Source: DASPJQ01 sp035299065 (lineage in GTDB: Bacteria > Bacteroidota > Bacteroidia > Flavobacteriales_D > UBA2798). Taken from it: DNA of 26,103 bases. A program made the translations under genes and the position numbers. Below the pieces are notes generated by a model. The model was given only the letters and a program-made list of their open reading frames with translations. It was not told the DNA's origin and did no database searches. The stretch lies in NCBI GenBank assembly GCA_035299065.1, contig DATGXI010000130.1, positions 1 to 26,103 of the forward strand. The letters run 5' to 3'. Below, piece by piece: positions 1 through 8,208 of the stretch (the stretch's first letter is position 1; each line of letters opens with the position of its first letter).

Positions 1-974
1 ATTGGTAAATAAAAACCGCCTATGGTTGATCCTGCTTGTAAAAAAAGCACCTGTACTTCGGCCAAATCAGTTCCTGACATTACGTATTTATATTGACCTG
101 AAAAATTGGCCGGCTCGGCTGCGTAGGGTATGGTACTTATACCAGCCATTGGATCAATAATACCATTGGTTAAAACCCCGGGAATGGTATCGCCCCAGGT
201 TGGAATGTAATATGTGCTTAGTTGTGCTGCATACGTTCCTGCTGCCGCATCGGTAGTTTGCTCAACATTAATTGTACCGGTTGATACCATAAGGGTATTG
301 TAAGTGTCCCAGTTGTCGGGATCGTTTATGCTCACATCGGTCCAGGTTTCAAAACTTGGATTGGGCAATGCGGCAGGAGTTGGTCCTGTGTTGGTGAATG
401 AAACATTGTCAAACATAGCCCATGTGTTGGGATTGAAATTGCTTCCGTCAAACGGGTTTGATGAAACAAAACCAACAAAAACCGAATCGCATGGTCCGGT
501 TGGAACAGGAAATGTAAAAGCTGTCCATGAACTAACATTTCCATATATTGCACCAAATACAGGCGGGTAGGGAACACCTCCAAATGATTTGGAAACAATT
601 ACAAAGGCGGTATCGTTCCCAACAGTGTTGCACTTGTAAAATCCGGTAACGGCATCAAACGCGCTTGTATACGGAAAACCGGTTAAGTCAGCTTCTGAAG
701 GCATCCCCAGAAAAGCATACCCAAAAAGTGAATCGCCACTCAACACTTCATTTTCCAGGAGTATTGAATGTGATAAGTGCTGTGCATCGTTTGATTTTGT
801 ACACAAAGCTGTACCATACCATTCATTTTGGTTTGAGCTGGTCCATGTAGCAGGCGTGTTATAAATAACCGAATTGGTCCAGCTTTCAAAGCCTCCATTG
901 GTTAAAACGCCCAATTGAGCATGGCCGGCAGTAGCAATCAATGCCAATGAGAGTGGAAGTAAAATTCTTTTCAT
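1..974 (-). CDS. Secreted protein, probable T9SS cargo, 3' end missing
   Basis: An open frame runs from an ATG at 974 off the left edge of the window, giving at least 324 codons without a stop. The first 20 residues form a clear signal peptide (MKRILLPLSLALIATAGHAQ), so the product is exported. The mature part has two copies of a module: one begins NGGFESW and has TPATW shortly after, and the other, about 200 residues later, begins NPSFETW followed by DPDNW. Such 'N-x-x-FE-x-W' modules are common in Bacteroidota surface proteins that resemble carbohydrate-binding (PCMD-like) beta sandwiches, usually ending in a T9SS sorting domain. That end lies outside the window, so secretion by T9SS is inferred. 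It is divergent from the GldN-like gene at 1087. A good promoter match lies just upstream. Confidence 0.8.
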   Translation of the reverse strand, partial: MKRILLPLSLALIATAGHAQLGVLTNGGFESWTNSVIYNTPATWTSSNQNEWYGTALCTKSNDAQHLSHSILLENEVLSGDSLFGYAFLGMPSEADLTGFPYTSAFDAVTGFYKCNTVGNDTAFVIVSKSFGGVPYPPVFGAIYGNVSSWTAFTFPVPTGPCDSVFVGFVSSNPFDGSNFNPNTWAMFDNVSFTNTGPTPAALPNPSFETWTDVSINDPDNWDTYNTLMVSTGTINVEQTTDAAAGTYAAQLSTYYIPTWGDTIPGVLTNGIIDPMAGISTIPYAAEPANFSGQYKYVMSGTDLAEVQVLFLQAGSTIGGFYLP

Positions 975-996
975 AGATGTAAGGTTTAGTTTATAC

Positions 997-1028
997 CAAA
1001 GTTACAATTTTTAAATCATAATAAACAA
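997..1028 (-). promoter_or_regulatory. Putative Bacteroidota-type promoter for the leftward secreted protein
   Basis: Read on the minus strand, TTG (1028-1026) is followed after 21 bases by TAACTTTG (1004-997), a full match to the Bacteroidota -7 pattern TAnnTTTG with acceptable spacing. Transcription would start about 10-15 bases before the ATG at 974. The match is seen directly; promoter activity is inferred. Confidence 0.55.
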
Positions 1029-1030
1029 TG

Positions 1031-1046
1031 CGTTACTTTTGTAACG
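1031..1046. promoter_or_regulatory. Inverted repeat in the divergent intergenic region, possible operator
   Basis: CGTTAC and GTAACG form a perfect 6-base inverted repeat around TTTT. A further GTTACG lies at about 1058, and a GTTAC at 1001. The repeat overlaps TACTTTTG (1034-1041), which fits the -7 pattern TAnnTTTG for the rightward gene at 1087, although no convincing -33 TTG was seen for it. A dimeric regulator acting on both divergent genes is possible. A chance hairpin in A/T-rich DNA is the alternative. Confidence 0.35.
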
Positions 1047-1086
1047 TTTTACAATCGGTTACGTTATGTATTGAAGCCTTAAAATC

Positions 1087-2049
1087 ATGAAATTAGCCTT
1101 GCTTTTTGCCCTTAGTACATTGCTGTACAGTACTTCGCCCGAAATGGTGCGCGGTTATGATTCAAACGGGAAATTATCCTACAAGTTTGAAATGAATTAT
1201 GGAATGATGAACGGTGTTTTTGCAAAGTACGATCCTGCAACGGGAAATGTTGTGGCCGAGGGAAATTTCAAAAACAACCTGCGTCATGGTACCTGGAAAA
1301 TTTATAAAGACAACAAACTGGTTGCCCATCGTGAATATAAAAATGGCTTTGAATTTGAAATAACCTATGTCCCAAAAGAAGGCCAGCCCGCAAAACCAAA
1401 TGTGACAAAAAAAGCTAATCTTAAAAAGAACTCCAGGAATTTTATTGAATATTCGGCTATTGCTGAAAAGGATGTAATGTGGACAAAACGCATTTGGCGT
1501 ACCATTGATAATAATGAAACCAATGCTTTTTTGTTTGGCAACAATAAATTTTTCGGACACTTGTTTAAGCAAATGCACGCAGGAAAAATAAAAATGTACA
1601 GTGGTGCAGATGATGAATTCAAGGTTGAATTAACCAAAGACTCCCTTAAAACCATTTTGCCAGAAGGTGGGTTTGAAATTGTTGAGTGGAAATTAAAAGA
1701 AGACTGGGTTTACCTGAATGAAAAAATGATATTTGAGCCGCGTATTGTTGGAATTTGCCCGGTTATAAAAGATAAAAAATCGGGTAAAACAACCGATTTA
1801 TGCTGGATGTATTATCCCGATATGCGTGAATCGCTTACGGGATTTAAGGTGGTGAAAAAAGATGAGCCACGCATACAACATGCCGATGATGCTTTTTATT
1901 TCCGATACTTTTCAAGTACAATTTACAAGGAAAGCAATGTAAATAACCGGCAAATTTCTGATTATGCAACCGGACAGGCCGCCATTGCAGTTTCACACAT
2001 GATTGAAGTTGATTTGGTTTGTGTTGCCCATGGTTTTTGGGTGAAGTGA
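1087..2049 (+). CDS. GldN/PorN-family protein with N-terminal MORN-like region
   Basis: This 320-residue exported protein has a signal-peptide-like start (residues 1-20). Residues about 22-95 look like MORN/YwqK-type repeats (GNFKNNLRHGTWKIYKDNK, then a similar unit REYKNGFEF). Residues about 123-310 resemble GldN/PorN, a periplasmic component of the T9SS and gliding machinery. Shared blocks are DVMWTKRIWRTID near the start, RIVGICPV in the middle, LCWMYYPDMRESL, and near the end IYKESNVNNRQISDY, which parallels the IYKEENVYGDREIKDY block of Flavobacterium GldN as I remember it. Classical gldN sits last in a gldKLMN operon and lacks MORN repeats. This copy stands alone, so it is more likely a paralogue than the core component. 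Its role is inferred. Confidence 0.75.
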   Translation: MKLALLFALSTLLYSTSPEMVRGYDSNGKLSYKFEMNYGMMNGVFAKYDPATGNVVAEGNFKNNLRHGTWKIYKDNKLVAHREYKNGFEFEITYVPKEGQPAKPNVTKKANLKKNSRNFIEYSAIAEKDVMWTKRIWRTIDNNETNAFLFGNNKFFGHLFKQMHAGKIKMYSGADDEFKVELTKDSLKTILPEGGFEIVEWKLKEDWVYLNEKMIFEPRIVGICPVIKDKKSGKTTDLCWMYYPDMRESLTGFKVVKKDEPRIQHADDAFYFRYFSSTIYKESNVNNRQISDYATGQAAIAVSHMIEVDLVCVAHGFWVK

Positions 2050-2072
2050 TTTGGAATAAAACAGTTCTCTTT

Positions 2073-2252
2073 AACCGCAGAGGGTGAAGACATAAGACTG
2101 TTTATTTAACAGCAGAGATTACCCAGAGTTCGCAGAGGTCAAGCATAAATTTTTTTAAACGCAAAGGGCGCAGCGATTGCACAAAGTTCGCAGAGGACGA
2201 TGATATAAAAGATCTCTGTTTTCTCTGTTAAACCTCTGCTATCTCTGTGGTT
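2073..2252. repeat. Intergenic CAGAG-type repeat with inverted ends
   Basis: A 180-base block holds many degenerate copies of a short unit such as CGCAGAG, about 10-13 bases apart, on the left side (for example 2077, 2113, 2125, 2132, 2191). The complementary form CTCTG appears on the right side (2214-2247). The ends AACCGCAGAG (2073) and CTCTGTGGTT (2243-2252) are inverted copies with one mismatch. No open frame of note lies inside. Similar CAGAG-rich intergenic repeats occur scattered in many bacterial genomes, to my knowledge without a known function. Confidence 0.6.
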
Positions 2253-2285
2253 CAATCCATTTATGATTAATAGGGATGTCACTCC

Positions 2286-2321
2286 AAAAAAAAGCCCCGA
2301 AATCTTTCGATCCCGGGGCTT
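2286..2321 (-). terminator. Rho-independent terminator of the M4 protease gene
   Basis: On the minus strand a perfect 8-base stem (AAGCCCCG at 2321-2314 pairing with CGGGGCTT at 2299-2292) is followed by a run of eight T. It begins 18 bases after the stop codon of the leftward protease gene. On the plus strand there is no T tract after the stem, so it should act mainly leftward. Confidence 0.85.
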
Positions 2322-2339
2322 GTCTTATAAAATAATGTA

Positions 2340-5300
2340 TTAGTTAATCACCAATTTCTTCGTCAGAATTTTATCGCCAGCGTTTACCTTCACAAAGTAC
2401 ACGCCACGACTCAAGTTCTCAACGTTTACGTTCATGTTTTTTGCAGGTGCTTCTTTGGCACTCCACACCTGTTGACCAATACCATTTGTTATGGCAATTG
2501 AAACAGTACTTGTTTGCGCGTTGTTAATGGTAATTGTAATGTTATTTGAAGCCGGGTTAGGGAAAATACTGAATCCAAAATCGGCATCCAGGTCACCCAC
2601 ACTTGTACAATTTCCTACAACTACCGGTTGTGTATCAAAACTTCCACAAGGACCTGCAATTGTATAGGTCACTGTCCATGTTCCTGCACCTGCAGCTGTT
2701 GGGTCAAATGCACCTGTTGTTGAATTGATACAAGTACCACATGTAGCAGTCCAGGTTCCGCCAGCATCAGCAGCTGTCATGGTAAAGGCAGCATCATCGT
2801 TACAAATACCACTGCTAACAGGTCCAATAGTAGGATTTAAAGTAGTTACAACTACTATGTCTTCCATGTCAGTATCGCCACAGGCACCAGTAATGGTATA
2901 GGTTATTGTATATGTTCCTGCACCAACTGACGGATCAAATTCTCCTGTTGTTGCATTGGTAATTCCTGTTCCACTCCATGTACCGCCACCGTCAACAGCC
3001 GTAAGCGTAATTGGCCCACCACCTGTACAAACAGTTGCAGGTGTAATGGTTGCATCAAACGCATCGGTTACTGTAATGTTTGCCGTTCCAACATCTCCGC
3101 AGGTTCCTGTAATGGTATAGGTTACTGTATAGGTTCCCGCACCAATTGAAGGATCAAATGTACCAAGCGTACCGTCTGTAATTCCTGTACCTGTCCATGT
3201 ACCGCCTGCATCAACCGCTGTTAAATTGATTGGCGCATCGGCACTGCAAAGTGGAGCAGTTGAAGTAATGGTAGCATCTGATTCGGTATTCACTGTTCCT
3301 GTAACCAGTGTGCGAGCGGTTGCACAGCCAGGAGTTGTAATTTCCCAATCATAATAAGCGTAATAGTAACCGGCAGTTCCGGCACTTGAGTTGGTTATGC
3401 TCACGTAACCCGGAATGGTATACGGATACGTTGCGCTTGCATTATTGCGGTATAAGTCAGGTGAACTACCAGGAGCCCAACCCAATTCAAAGTCAGTTCC
3501 ACTTGTTAATGGGAAATCGAGTGTAATGCGGCTTTCACCTGCAGGTACGTTTACAACAATACTACTTATAACGGTTCCTGTATTGTCACGCAATTCAACG
3601 GTACGGTTTCCTGCGCTTCCGGCATAAACTTTTACCGAGTGCAATGTACACGCTGTTGTTACATCAAAAATTAAATGTTGGTCACCACTAAAATAGCCAC
3701 CTGTTCCAAATGTATTGTCAACCGGGCCACCATAGGTTGAAATTGGCGGCATTTGCTCTTCTACATAGTAATTGGTAGTTGAACTGATGGTTGGGCTGTA
3801 CGTAGTACCTGAATTTACCGATGTTCCACCGGTTGGTACAGTATACCACTCAAGTGTACCAACACCGCTTAAACCAGTTGCCGAAAGGTTAACCACACCA
3901 GCACCACAACGCGCGTCACCAATGGTAGAAGGTGCCACTGTTGCAACAGCTGCAGTAACCGGTACGCGGTCACTGGTACACGATGCAACTACACATTCCC
4001 AGTTATAACAATAGTAGTATACCGTTGGGCCAGCATCGCTTCCGGTTATGGAAACTACGCCAGGTACGGTGTACGGATAAGATACGCCTCCTGTATTCCT
4101 GTAAAGGTTGGGCACTATTGAACCGTCAGTACCTAACTCTAAATCTGTTCCCACAGGAACGCTAAAATTAAGGGTAATTGTACTGGGTCCATTAGGACAA
4201 TTTATGGTTGCGCTTTGCAACACTGTTCCACTGCTGTTGCGCAATTCAAATGTGCGGTTTCCTGCTCCATTTGCTGTTACGTCAACAGTTGTAAGCGTAA
4301 AAGGTTGATAAGCTGTAAAAATCAGCCAATGATCGGTTGCGCCTGAATAACCACCGCCTCCAATTGTGTTGTCGGCTGGTCCTGCGTTGTATGTTCCTCC
4401 TGTATTTGCTTCAACATAATAGGTGGTTGTTGAACTTATTGATGGGGTTGTATAAGTTGAGCCTGTTGCAACGGGAGAACCTCCTGATGGTACAGTATAC
4501 CATGAAAGTGTTCCTGTAGCTGTTGCAGCCAAATCAACTGTACCGGCATCACAGCGACCACCGTTTGTAACAACGGGATCCGGTGCCTGTCCAACAAAAA
4601 TCTGGTCGGTAATAATAGTGGTGTCAATACCACACAAACCTCCATCGGCAATAAGGGTAACAGTATAAATACCGTCAACTGTATATACGTGCGAAGGGTT
4701 TGTTGATGTGCTTGTTCCACCATCACCAAAGTCCCATGTATACGTAATACCATTCATACTGGTATTGCTAAAATTTACAGTAAGTGGGTTAACACAACCA
4801 CCTGTATTATCGGGTAAAAATGAAGCCTCAACTTCAGCAACGTATTCAGGTCCTACACCTACAGCATACCAGGCATTGGTTACAGCTTCTACTTCTGGTG
4901 TACAACCACCAAATAAATCGGTGGCCGATACAATTGCATAAAAACGTGCATCATCAAAACCTGAGGTGTTGGTTAAATAAACGGTAAGGTTACGGTAAGC
5001 CACTGCAGCAGCATTGGTCATGCCAATTGAATTTACCACATAGGCATCACCGTTATCATTCGTGCCGCTTCCGCCCTGGCATAACAGGTAATACCAATAG
5101 TTGGGAACACCACTGTTTGTGTGTACACCGCCATTGTCACCACCGGTCAAACTAGCCCAATAGGTTCCAAAATAAGTATCAGGTTGAAATTCGGCATTAG
5201 GGAACGACATGTCGCGTATAACGGTTCCAATGTCTTCGCCCATTAACCAGTCGGCAACAGCTGGTGTTGACAACCACTCAATGGTAACGCCAAAAATATC

Positions 5301-6530
5301 GGCAAACGATTCGTTCAATGCACCTGACTCAGCGTTGTAGTCAAGGTTAGCCGTAAACGTCACAAGTCCGTGTGTGATTTCGTGACCCGCAATGTCAAGT
5401 GCTGTAAATGGATTGTATCCTGCACCATCACCATCACCATAGGTCATAACCGATCCGTCCCAAAATGCATTTACATAATCTACATCGTAATGAACATAAC
5501 TTTCAAGAGCAAAACCAGCATTATCAATACTGTTACGCCCGTGTTCATTCATATAGTAATCATAGGTTGCTTCGGCACCAAAATGTGCATCAGTAGCAAC
5601 TTCATCCATGGCAGGGTTTACGTTGTTCCAGGTATTGTCAGCATCGGTAAAGTCAACTGAGGCACCATAATCAGTTCCTGTTAACATGTTATAGGTGAAA
5701 ATTCCATTTCCACGGCCTGATTCACGCAGGCGGAAACCGCCACCAAAACTGTCAGTGGTTATTGGTTGTGTTCCGCTATAAGCAGTAATGGCTGTTCCAA
5801 CTACATCCGCTTCATGAATCTGTTCGTTTTCATAAATAACTTCTCCTGTTATGGCATCAACAAAAACTTCGGCACGTGAAAGCGGTGCTGAGGCGTAAAT
5901 GTTGAATTTCCATGCAAGGCGGTTGTTTTCCTGTTTAAAGCTTGTGCCTTTTGTACAGTATACCAATTCACCTTTTGGGTACCAGGTAGCGTTTGCATCA
6001 CCTGTTTTGCGTTTAATAAATTCTTCTTCAATGGGACGTTGCCAGCGGTATGTTGCAGCTCCAACATGGGTTAATGCATGGTTTAACGCGGTGGCTTCGG
6101 CCATGGCAGTTCCTGCAGTTGGAATATTGCTGTATAAAAGTCCGTTCATGGAATATACCTTACCGGCTTTTGTATGCACCAGCCAAACACCATTGGTAAC
6201 CGGCACACCGTTATAGGTTTGCTGGTAGCGGTAATGTTTATGGCCAAGCTTATCTGTCTCGGTGCGCAGCAGTGTAAAACTGTGCTGGCGCCCAAGGTTT
6301 AGTTTTGAACCAATCCAGGCTGTCCATTCACCCTGGTTAATTTCGTTACCCGCACTAAAGCGAATGTACGAGGGGAGGTTTGAGAACTGGCTTGAGCGAA
6401 TCATATCGGTGCCAGGTAAAATTTTGCCGGCAGCTGCGCCTACAGTTACGGTGGTTTGTGCGTTGGCGGTTGTGCCAAGCAACATAGCACCAAACAGGGC
6501 GGCTACGGTCAATAGTCTAGGTGTTTGCAT
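2340..6530 (-). CDS. Secreted M4 (thermolysin-family) metalloprotease with PKD, Ig-like and T9SS sorting domains
   Basis: This 1396-residue exported zinc endopeptidase starts with a signal peptide ending at about residue 25 (ANAQ). An FTP-type propeptide follows at about 60-135. The M4 catalytic domain has the zinc motif HEITH (H383, E384, H387), third ligand E407 in GALNESFAD, and the catalytic histidine H470 in GGVHTNSG, so all key residues are present. Next come a PKD domain with WDFGDG at 599-604, two Ig_7-like modules (about 655-712 and 862-930), each followed by a roughly 133-residue beta module (714-846 and 931-1064), and three tandem modules of about 74 residues (1083-1305). Residues about 1312-1396 are a type A T9SS sorting domain (FGFSIFPNPASNNITI, ending KKLVIN). 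It is probably surface-attached or released. Thermolysin itself is far shorter; the extra length is adhesion-like. Confidence 0.95.
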   Translation of the reverse strand: MQTPRLLTVAALFGAMLLGTTANAQTTVTVGAAAGKILPGTDMIRSSQFSNLPSYIRFSAGNEINQGEWTAWIGSKLNLGRQHSFTLLRTETDKLGHKHYRYQQTYNGVPVTNGVWLVHTKAGKVYSMNGLLYSNIPTAGTAMAEATALNHALTHVGAATYRWQRPIEEEFIKRKTGDANATWYPKGELVYCTKGTSFKQENNRLAWKFNIYASAPLSRAEVFVDAITGEVIYENEQIHEADVVGTAITAYSGTQPITTDSFGGGFRLRESGRGNGIFTYNMLTGTDYGASVDFTDADNTWNNVNPAMDEVATDAHFGAEATYDYYMNEHGRNSIDNAGFALESYVHYDVDYVNAFWDGSVMTYGDGDGAGYNPFTALDIAGHEITHGLVTFTANLDYNAESGALNESFADIFGVTIEWLSTPAVADWLMGEDIGTVIRDMSFPNAEFQPDTYFGTYWASLTGGDNGGVHTNSGVPNYWYYLLCQGGSGTNDNGDAYVVNSIGMTNAAAVAYRNLTVYLTNTSGFDDARFYAIVSATDLFGGCTPEVEAVTNAWYAVGVGPEYVAEVEASFLPDNTGGCVNPLTVNFSNTSMNGITYTWDFGDGGTSTSTNPSHVYTVDGIYTVTLIADGGLCGIDTTIITDQIFVGQAPDPVVTNGGRCDAGTVDLAATATGTLSWYTVPSGGSPVATGSTYTTPSISSTTTYYVEANTGGTYNAGPADNTIGGGGYSGATDHWLIFTAYQPFTLTTVDVTANGAGNRTFELRNSSGTVLQSATINCPNGPSTITLNFSVPVGTDLELGTDGSIVPNLYRNTGGVSYPYTVPGVVSITGSDAGPTVYYYCYNWECVVASCTSDRVPVTAAVATVAPSTIGDARCGAGVVNLSATGLSGVGTLEWYTVPTGGTSVNSGTTYSPTISSTTNYYVEEQMPPISTYGGPVDNTFGTGGYFSGDQHLIFDVTTACTLHSVKVYAGSAGNRTVELRDNTGTVISSIVVNVPAGESRITLDFPLTSGTDFELGWAPGSSPDLYRNNASATYPYTIPGYVSITNSSAGTAGYYYAYYDWEITTPGCATARTLVTGTVNTESDATITSTAPLCSADAPINLTAVDAGGTWTGTGITDGTLGTFDPSIGAGTYTVTYTITGTCGDVGTANITVTDAFDATITPATVCTGGGPITLTAVDGGGTWSGTGITNATTGEFDPSVGAGTYTITYTITGACGDTDMEDIVVVTTLNPTIGPVSSGICNDDAAFTMTAADAGGTWTATCGTCINSTTGAFDPTAAGAGTWTVTYTIAGPCGSFDTQPVVVGNCTSVGDLDADFGFSIFPNPASNNITITINNAQTSTVSIAITNGIGQQVWSAKEAPAKNMNVNVENLSRGVYFVKVNAGDKILTKKLVIN
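2614..3284 (-). repeat. Three tandem ~74-codon modules inside the M4 protease gene
   Basis: Three successive units each contain a GGTWTGTGI-like core, then F-DP and GAGTYTVTYTI-like strands and a C-G pair. They correspond to protein residues about 1083-1305. The DNA copies are diverged but recognisable, for example recurring stretches encoding TYTVTYTITG. Units of this kind form beta-sandwich stalks in Bacteroidota surface proteins and can recombine to change copy number. Confidence 0.7.
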
Positions 6531-6554
6531 ATGGGTTTCCTGTTAAAAGTGGGT

Positions 6555-6585
6555 CCAAGATATGTATTTGGGATCATTTAAACAA
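6555..6585 (-). promoter_or_regulatory. Putative promoter of the M4 protease gene
   Basis: On the minus strand, TTG (6585-6583), a 20-base spacer and TATCTTGG (6562-6555) give a one-mismatch match to TAnnTTTG. This places the transcript start about 15-20 bases before the ATG at 6530. Confidence 0.45.
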
Positions 6586-6773
6586 TGGCAAATTGGCAAT
6601 ATTGGACGAACGGTTAAAAATGGGAGGTGAATAGAGAGGTGAGTAATGAGAGATGAGTGGGTGTGGGAGTGGATTTTGGGTGTGCCGGTGGGTTATTAAC
6701 AATTGTTTTACTGAGGATCAGGTAAAAGGGTTTAGGCTGTGGAAAACTGTGTGTATTTCAGGTATTTCTACGG

Positions 6774-6804
6774 TTGAGAAATTCCAATGATTTTGGTAGC
6801 TTTA
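6774..6804 (+). promoter_or_regulatory. Putative promoter of the ATPase/PLD gene pair
   Basis: TTG (6774-6776), a 20-base spacer and TAGCTTTA (6797-6804) match the Bacteroidota pattern with one mismatch in the last base of the -7 element. The ATG follows at 6830. This is a weak-to-moderate prediction. Confidence 0.4.
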
Positions 6805-6829
6805 ATTTTTTAGAAAACCGATTGTTTCC

Positions 6830-8143
6830 ATGGATGACGCTAAAACCTACTTTGCAAAAGATGTGTTTACTCCCTCTACTCAAGCTAAATTAACGTTTGT
6901 TGAAAGAGATAAAAACTCACTCAATGATGAATTAGTAGATGCTATTAATACTCCAGGAAAACAAATTGTACTTTATGGGCACTCTGGTACCGGGAAATCG
7001 ACCTTGTTATTCAATGTAATTAACAGAATTTATAGTGATAGCGTTGTTACGAGATGTACTTCAGATATGAATTATGAAAAACTAGTCTTAAATGCTTTTG
7101 ATAGTTTAAATATTTATTTTCAATCTTCTTCTTCCTCAAAAACAGTTAATGATAAGACACTGTCGCTATCTGGAGAATATTTGAGTTTGAAAGGTAGTAT
7201 AGGAGTTAAATCCCAATCAGAAAACTCGGTGTCTTCACAAAGAATAATTCCCCCGCAATTAACAGCTCAACGACTGGCAGAATTTATGGGGGCTGTTGAC
7301 TGTTGTTGGATTATAGAAGATTTTCATAAAATTAAACCGGAAGAGAAAGTAAAATTATCCCAACAATTAAAAGTATTTGTTGATTCTTCAGAACAATATC
7401 CTTTAGTGAAGACCATTTTAATTGGGGCAGTAAATACGGCCCGTGAAGTGATTGAATATGATTTAGAGATGGACAGAAGAGTCTCTGAACTTTTAGTACC
7501 ATTAATGGAATCCGAAGAATTGCATAAAATCTTAGAAATTGGTGAAAATTTAATGAATGTTAGGTTTTCACAAAAACAAAAAAATGATATTGTTAAGTTT
7601 TCTTCTGGATTAGCGTCAATAACGCATCAAATAGCCTTGAACATGTGCGTTGGAAACGGTATTGACAAAACAAGTGCTGAATGCTTTCGATTTACAGATG
7701 ACCATTTCAATTCGGCAATTAAAAAGTATATTACCCATAGTTCAGATACACTTAGAAAGCGCTATGATTTAGCAACAAAAGTTGGAAAAGTCAGGAAGTA
7801 TGATAATGGCAAAATAATAATAGAAGCACTAGCCGAATTTGATTTGGACGAAGTTCAACAAAATGATTTGTTACTACAAATCAGAAAAACAATTCTTAAT
7901 TACCCCGCATCTAATCTTTCTGCATACCTAGTTCAATTGCAGTCGGATGAAAAAGGAGGGATCATCAGAATAAATCCTGAAAATGGCAAATATAGTTTTT
8001 CCGATCCTTTTATGGGGGCTTATGTGAAGTGCCTTAAAGAGATTGAATTAGATAAAATAAAGGACCCTAATATGAAGCAAAGAAAAATAAAAGAGGCATT
8101 TGAGGTCTTGTTAAGTGCATTCATAAAGAAATTCGATAAATAG
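6830..8143 (+). CDS. AAA/STAND-type ATPase, possible defence protein
   Basis: This 437-residue soluble protein has a classic Walker A motif GHSGTGKS (50-57), a Walker B-like strand CWIIEDFHK (159-167, with E163 and D164), a sensor-1-like strand TILIGAVN (195-202) and a conserved arginine pair (R216, R217). The C-terminal part (about 380-425) looks like a winged helix, with KYSFSDPFMGAY typical of Orc1/Cdc6-like and STAND ATPases. Residues about 98-138 are an unusual Ser-rich insert before Walker B. No signal peptide is seen. The PLD-type gene at 8209 follows after 65 bases, so the two are probably cotranscribed. Base composition is more A/T-rich than the neighbours, suggesting transfer. ATP binding is well supported. 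A defence role is inference from gene pairing alone. Confidence 0.8.
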   Translation: MDDAKTYFAKDVFTPSTQAKLTFVERDKNSLNDELVDAINTPGKQIVLYGHSGTGKSTLLFNVINRIYSDSVVTRCTSDMNYEKLVLNAFDSLNIYFQSSSSSKTVNDKTLSLSGEYLSLKGSIGVKSQSENSVSSQRIIPPQLTAQRLAEFMGAVDCCWIIEDFHKIKPEEKVKLSQQLKVFVDSSEQYPLVKTILIGAVNTAREVIEYDLEMDRRVSELLVPLMESEELHKILEIGENLMNVRFSQKQKNDIVKFSSGLASITHQIALNMCVGNGIDKTSAECFRFTDDHFNSAIKKYITHSSDTLRKRYDLATKVGKVRKYDNGKIIIEALAEFDLDEVQQNDLLLQIRKTILNYPASNLSAYLVQLQSDEKGGIIRINPENGKYSFSDPFMGAYVKCLKEIELDKIKDPNMKQRKIKEAFEVLLSAFIKKFDK

Positions 8144-8208
8144 CTTTTTTAATCTTCATACAAGGCACTTGTTTTATTTCCTTAATTTTAAACCACTTGA
8201 AAAAATAA

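Larger units (their letters stand above)
6531..6829. other. Divergent intergenic region between M4 protease and ATPase genes
   Basis: About 300 bases contain no open frame I would support. They hold the putative promoters for both flanking genes and, around 6617-6675, a G-rich stretch with repeated GAG/GTG words that I could not assign to any element. Confidence 0.6.

Noticed and set aside
2614..3284. Regularly recurring DNA words resembling a repeat array
   Set aside because: Not CRISPR: copies are about 220 bases long, diverged, in frame and encode tandem beta modules of the protease.
4436..4753. 105-residue minus-strand frame within the protease gene
   Set aside because: Overlaps the M4 protease gene in another frame and has no domain; shadow of Thr/Gly-rich repeats.
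5370..5660. 96-residue plus-strand frame opposite the M4 catalytic domain
   Set aside because: Antisense to the strongly conserved HEITH region; no independent support such as promoter or motif.
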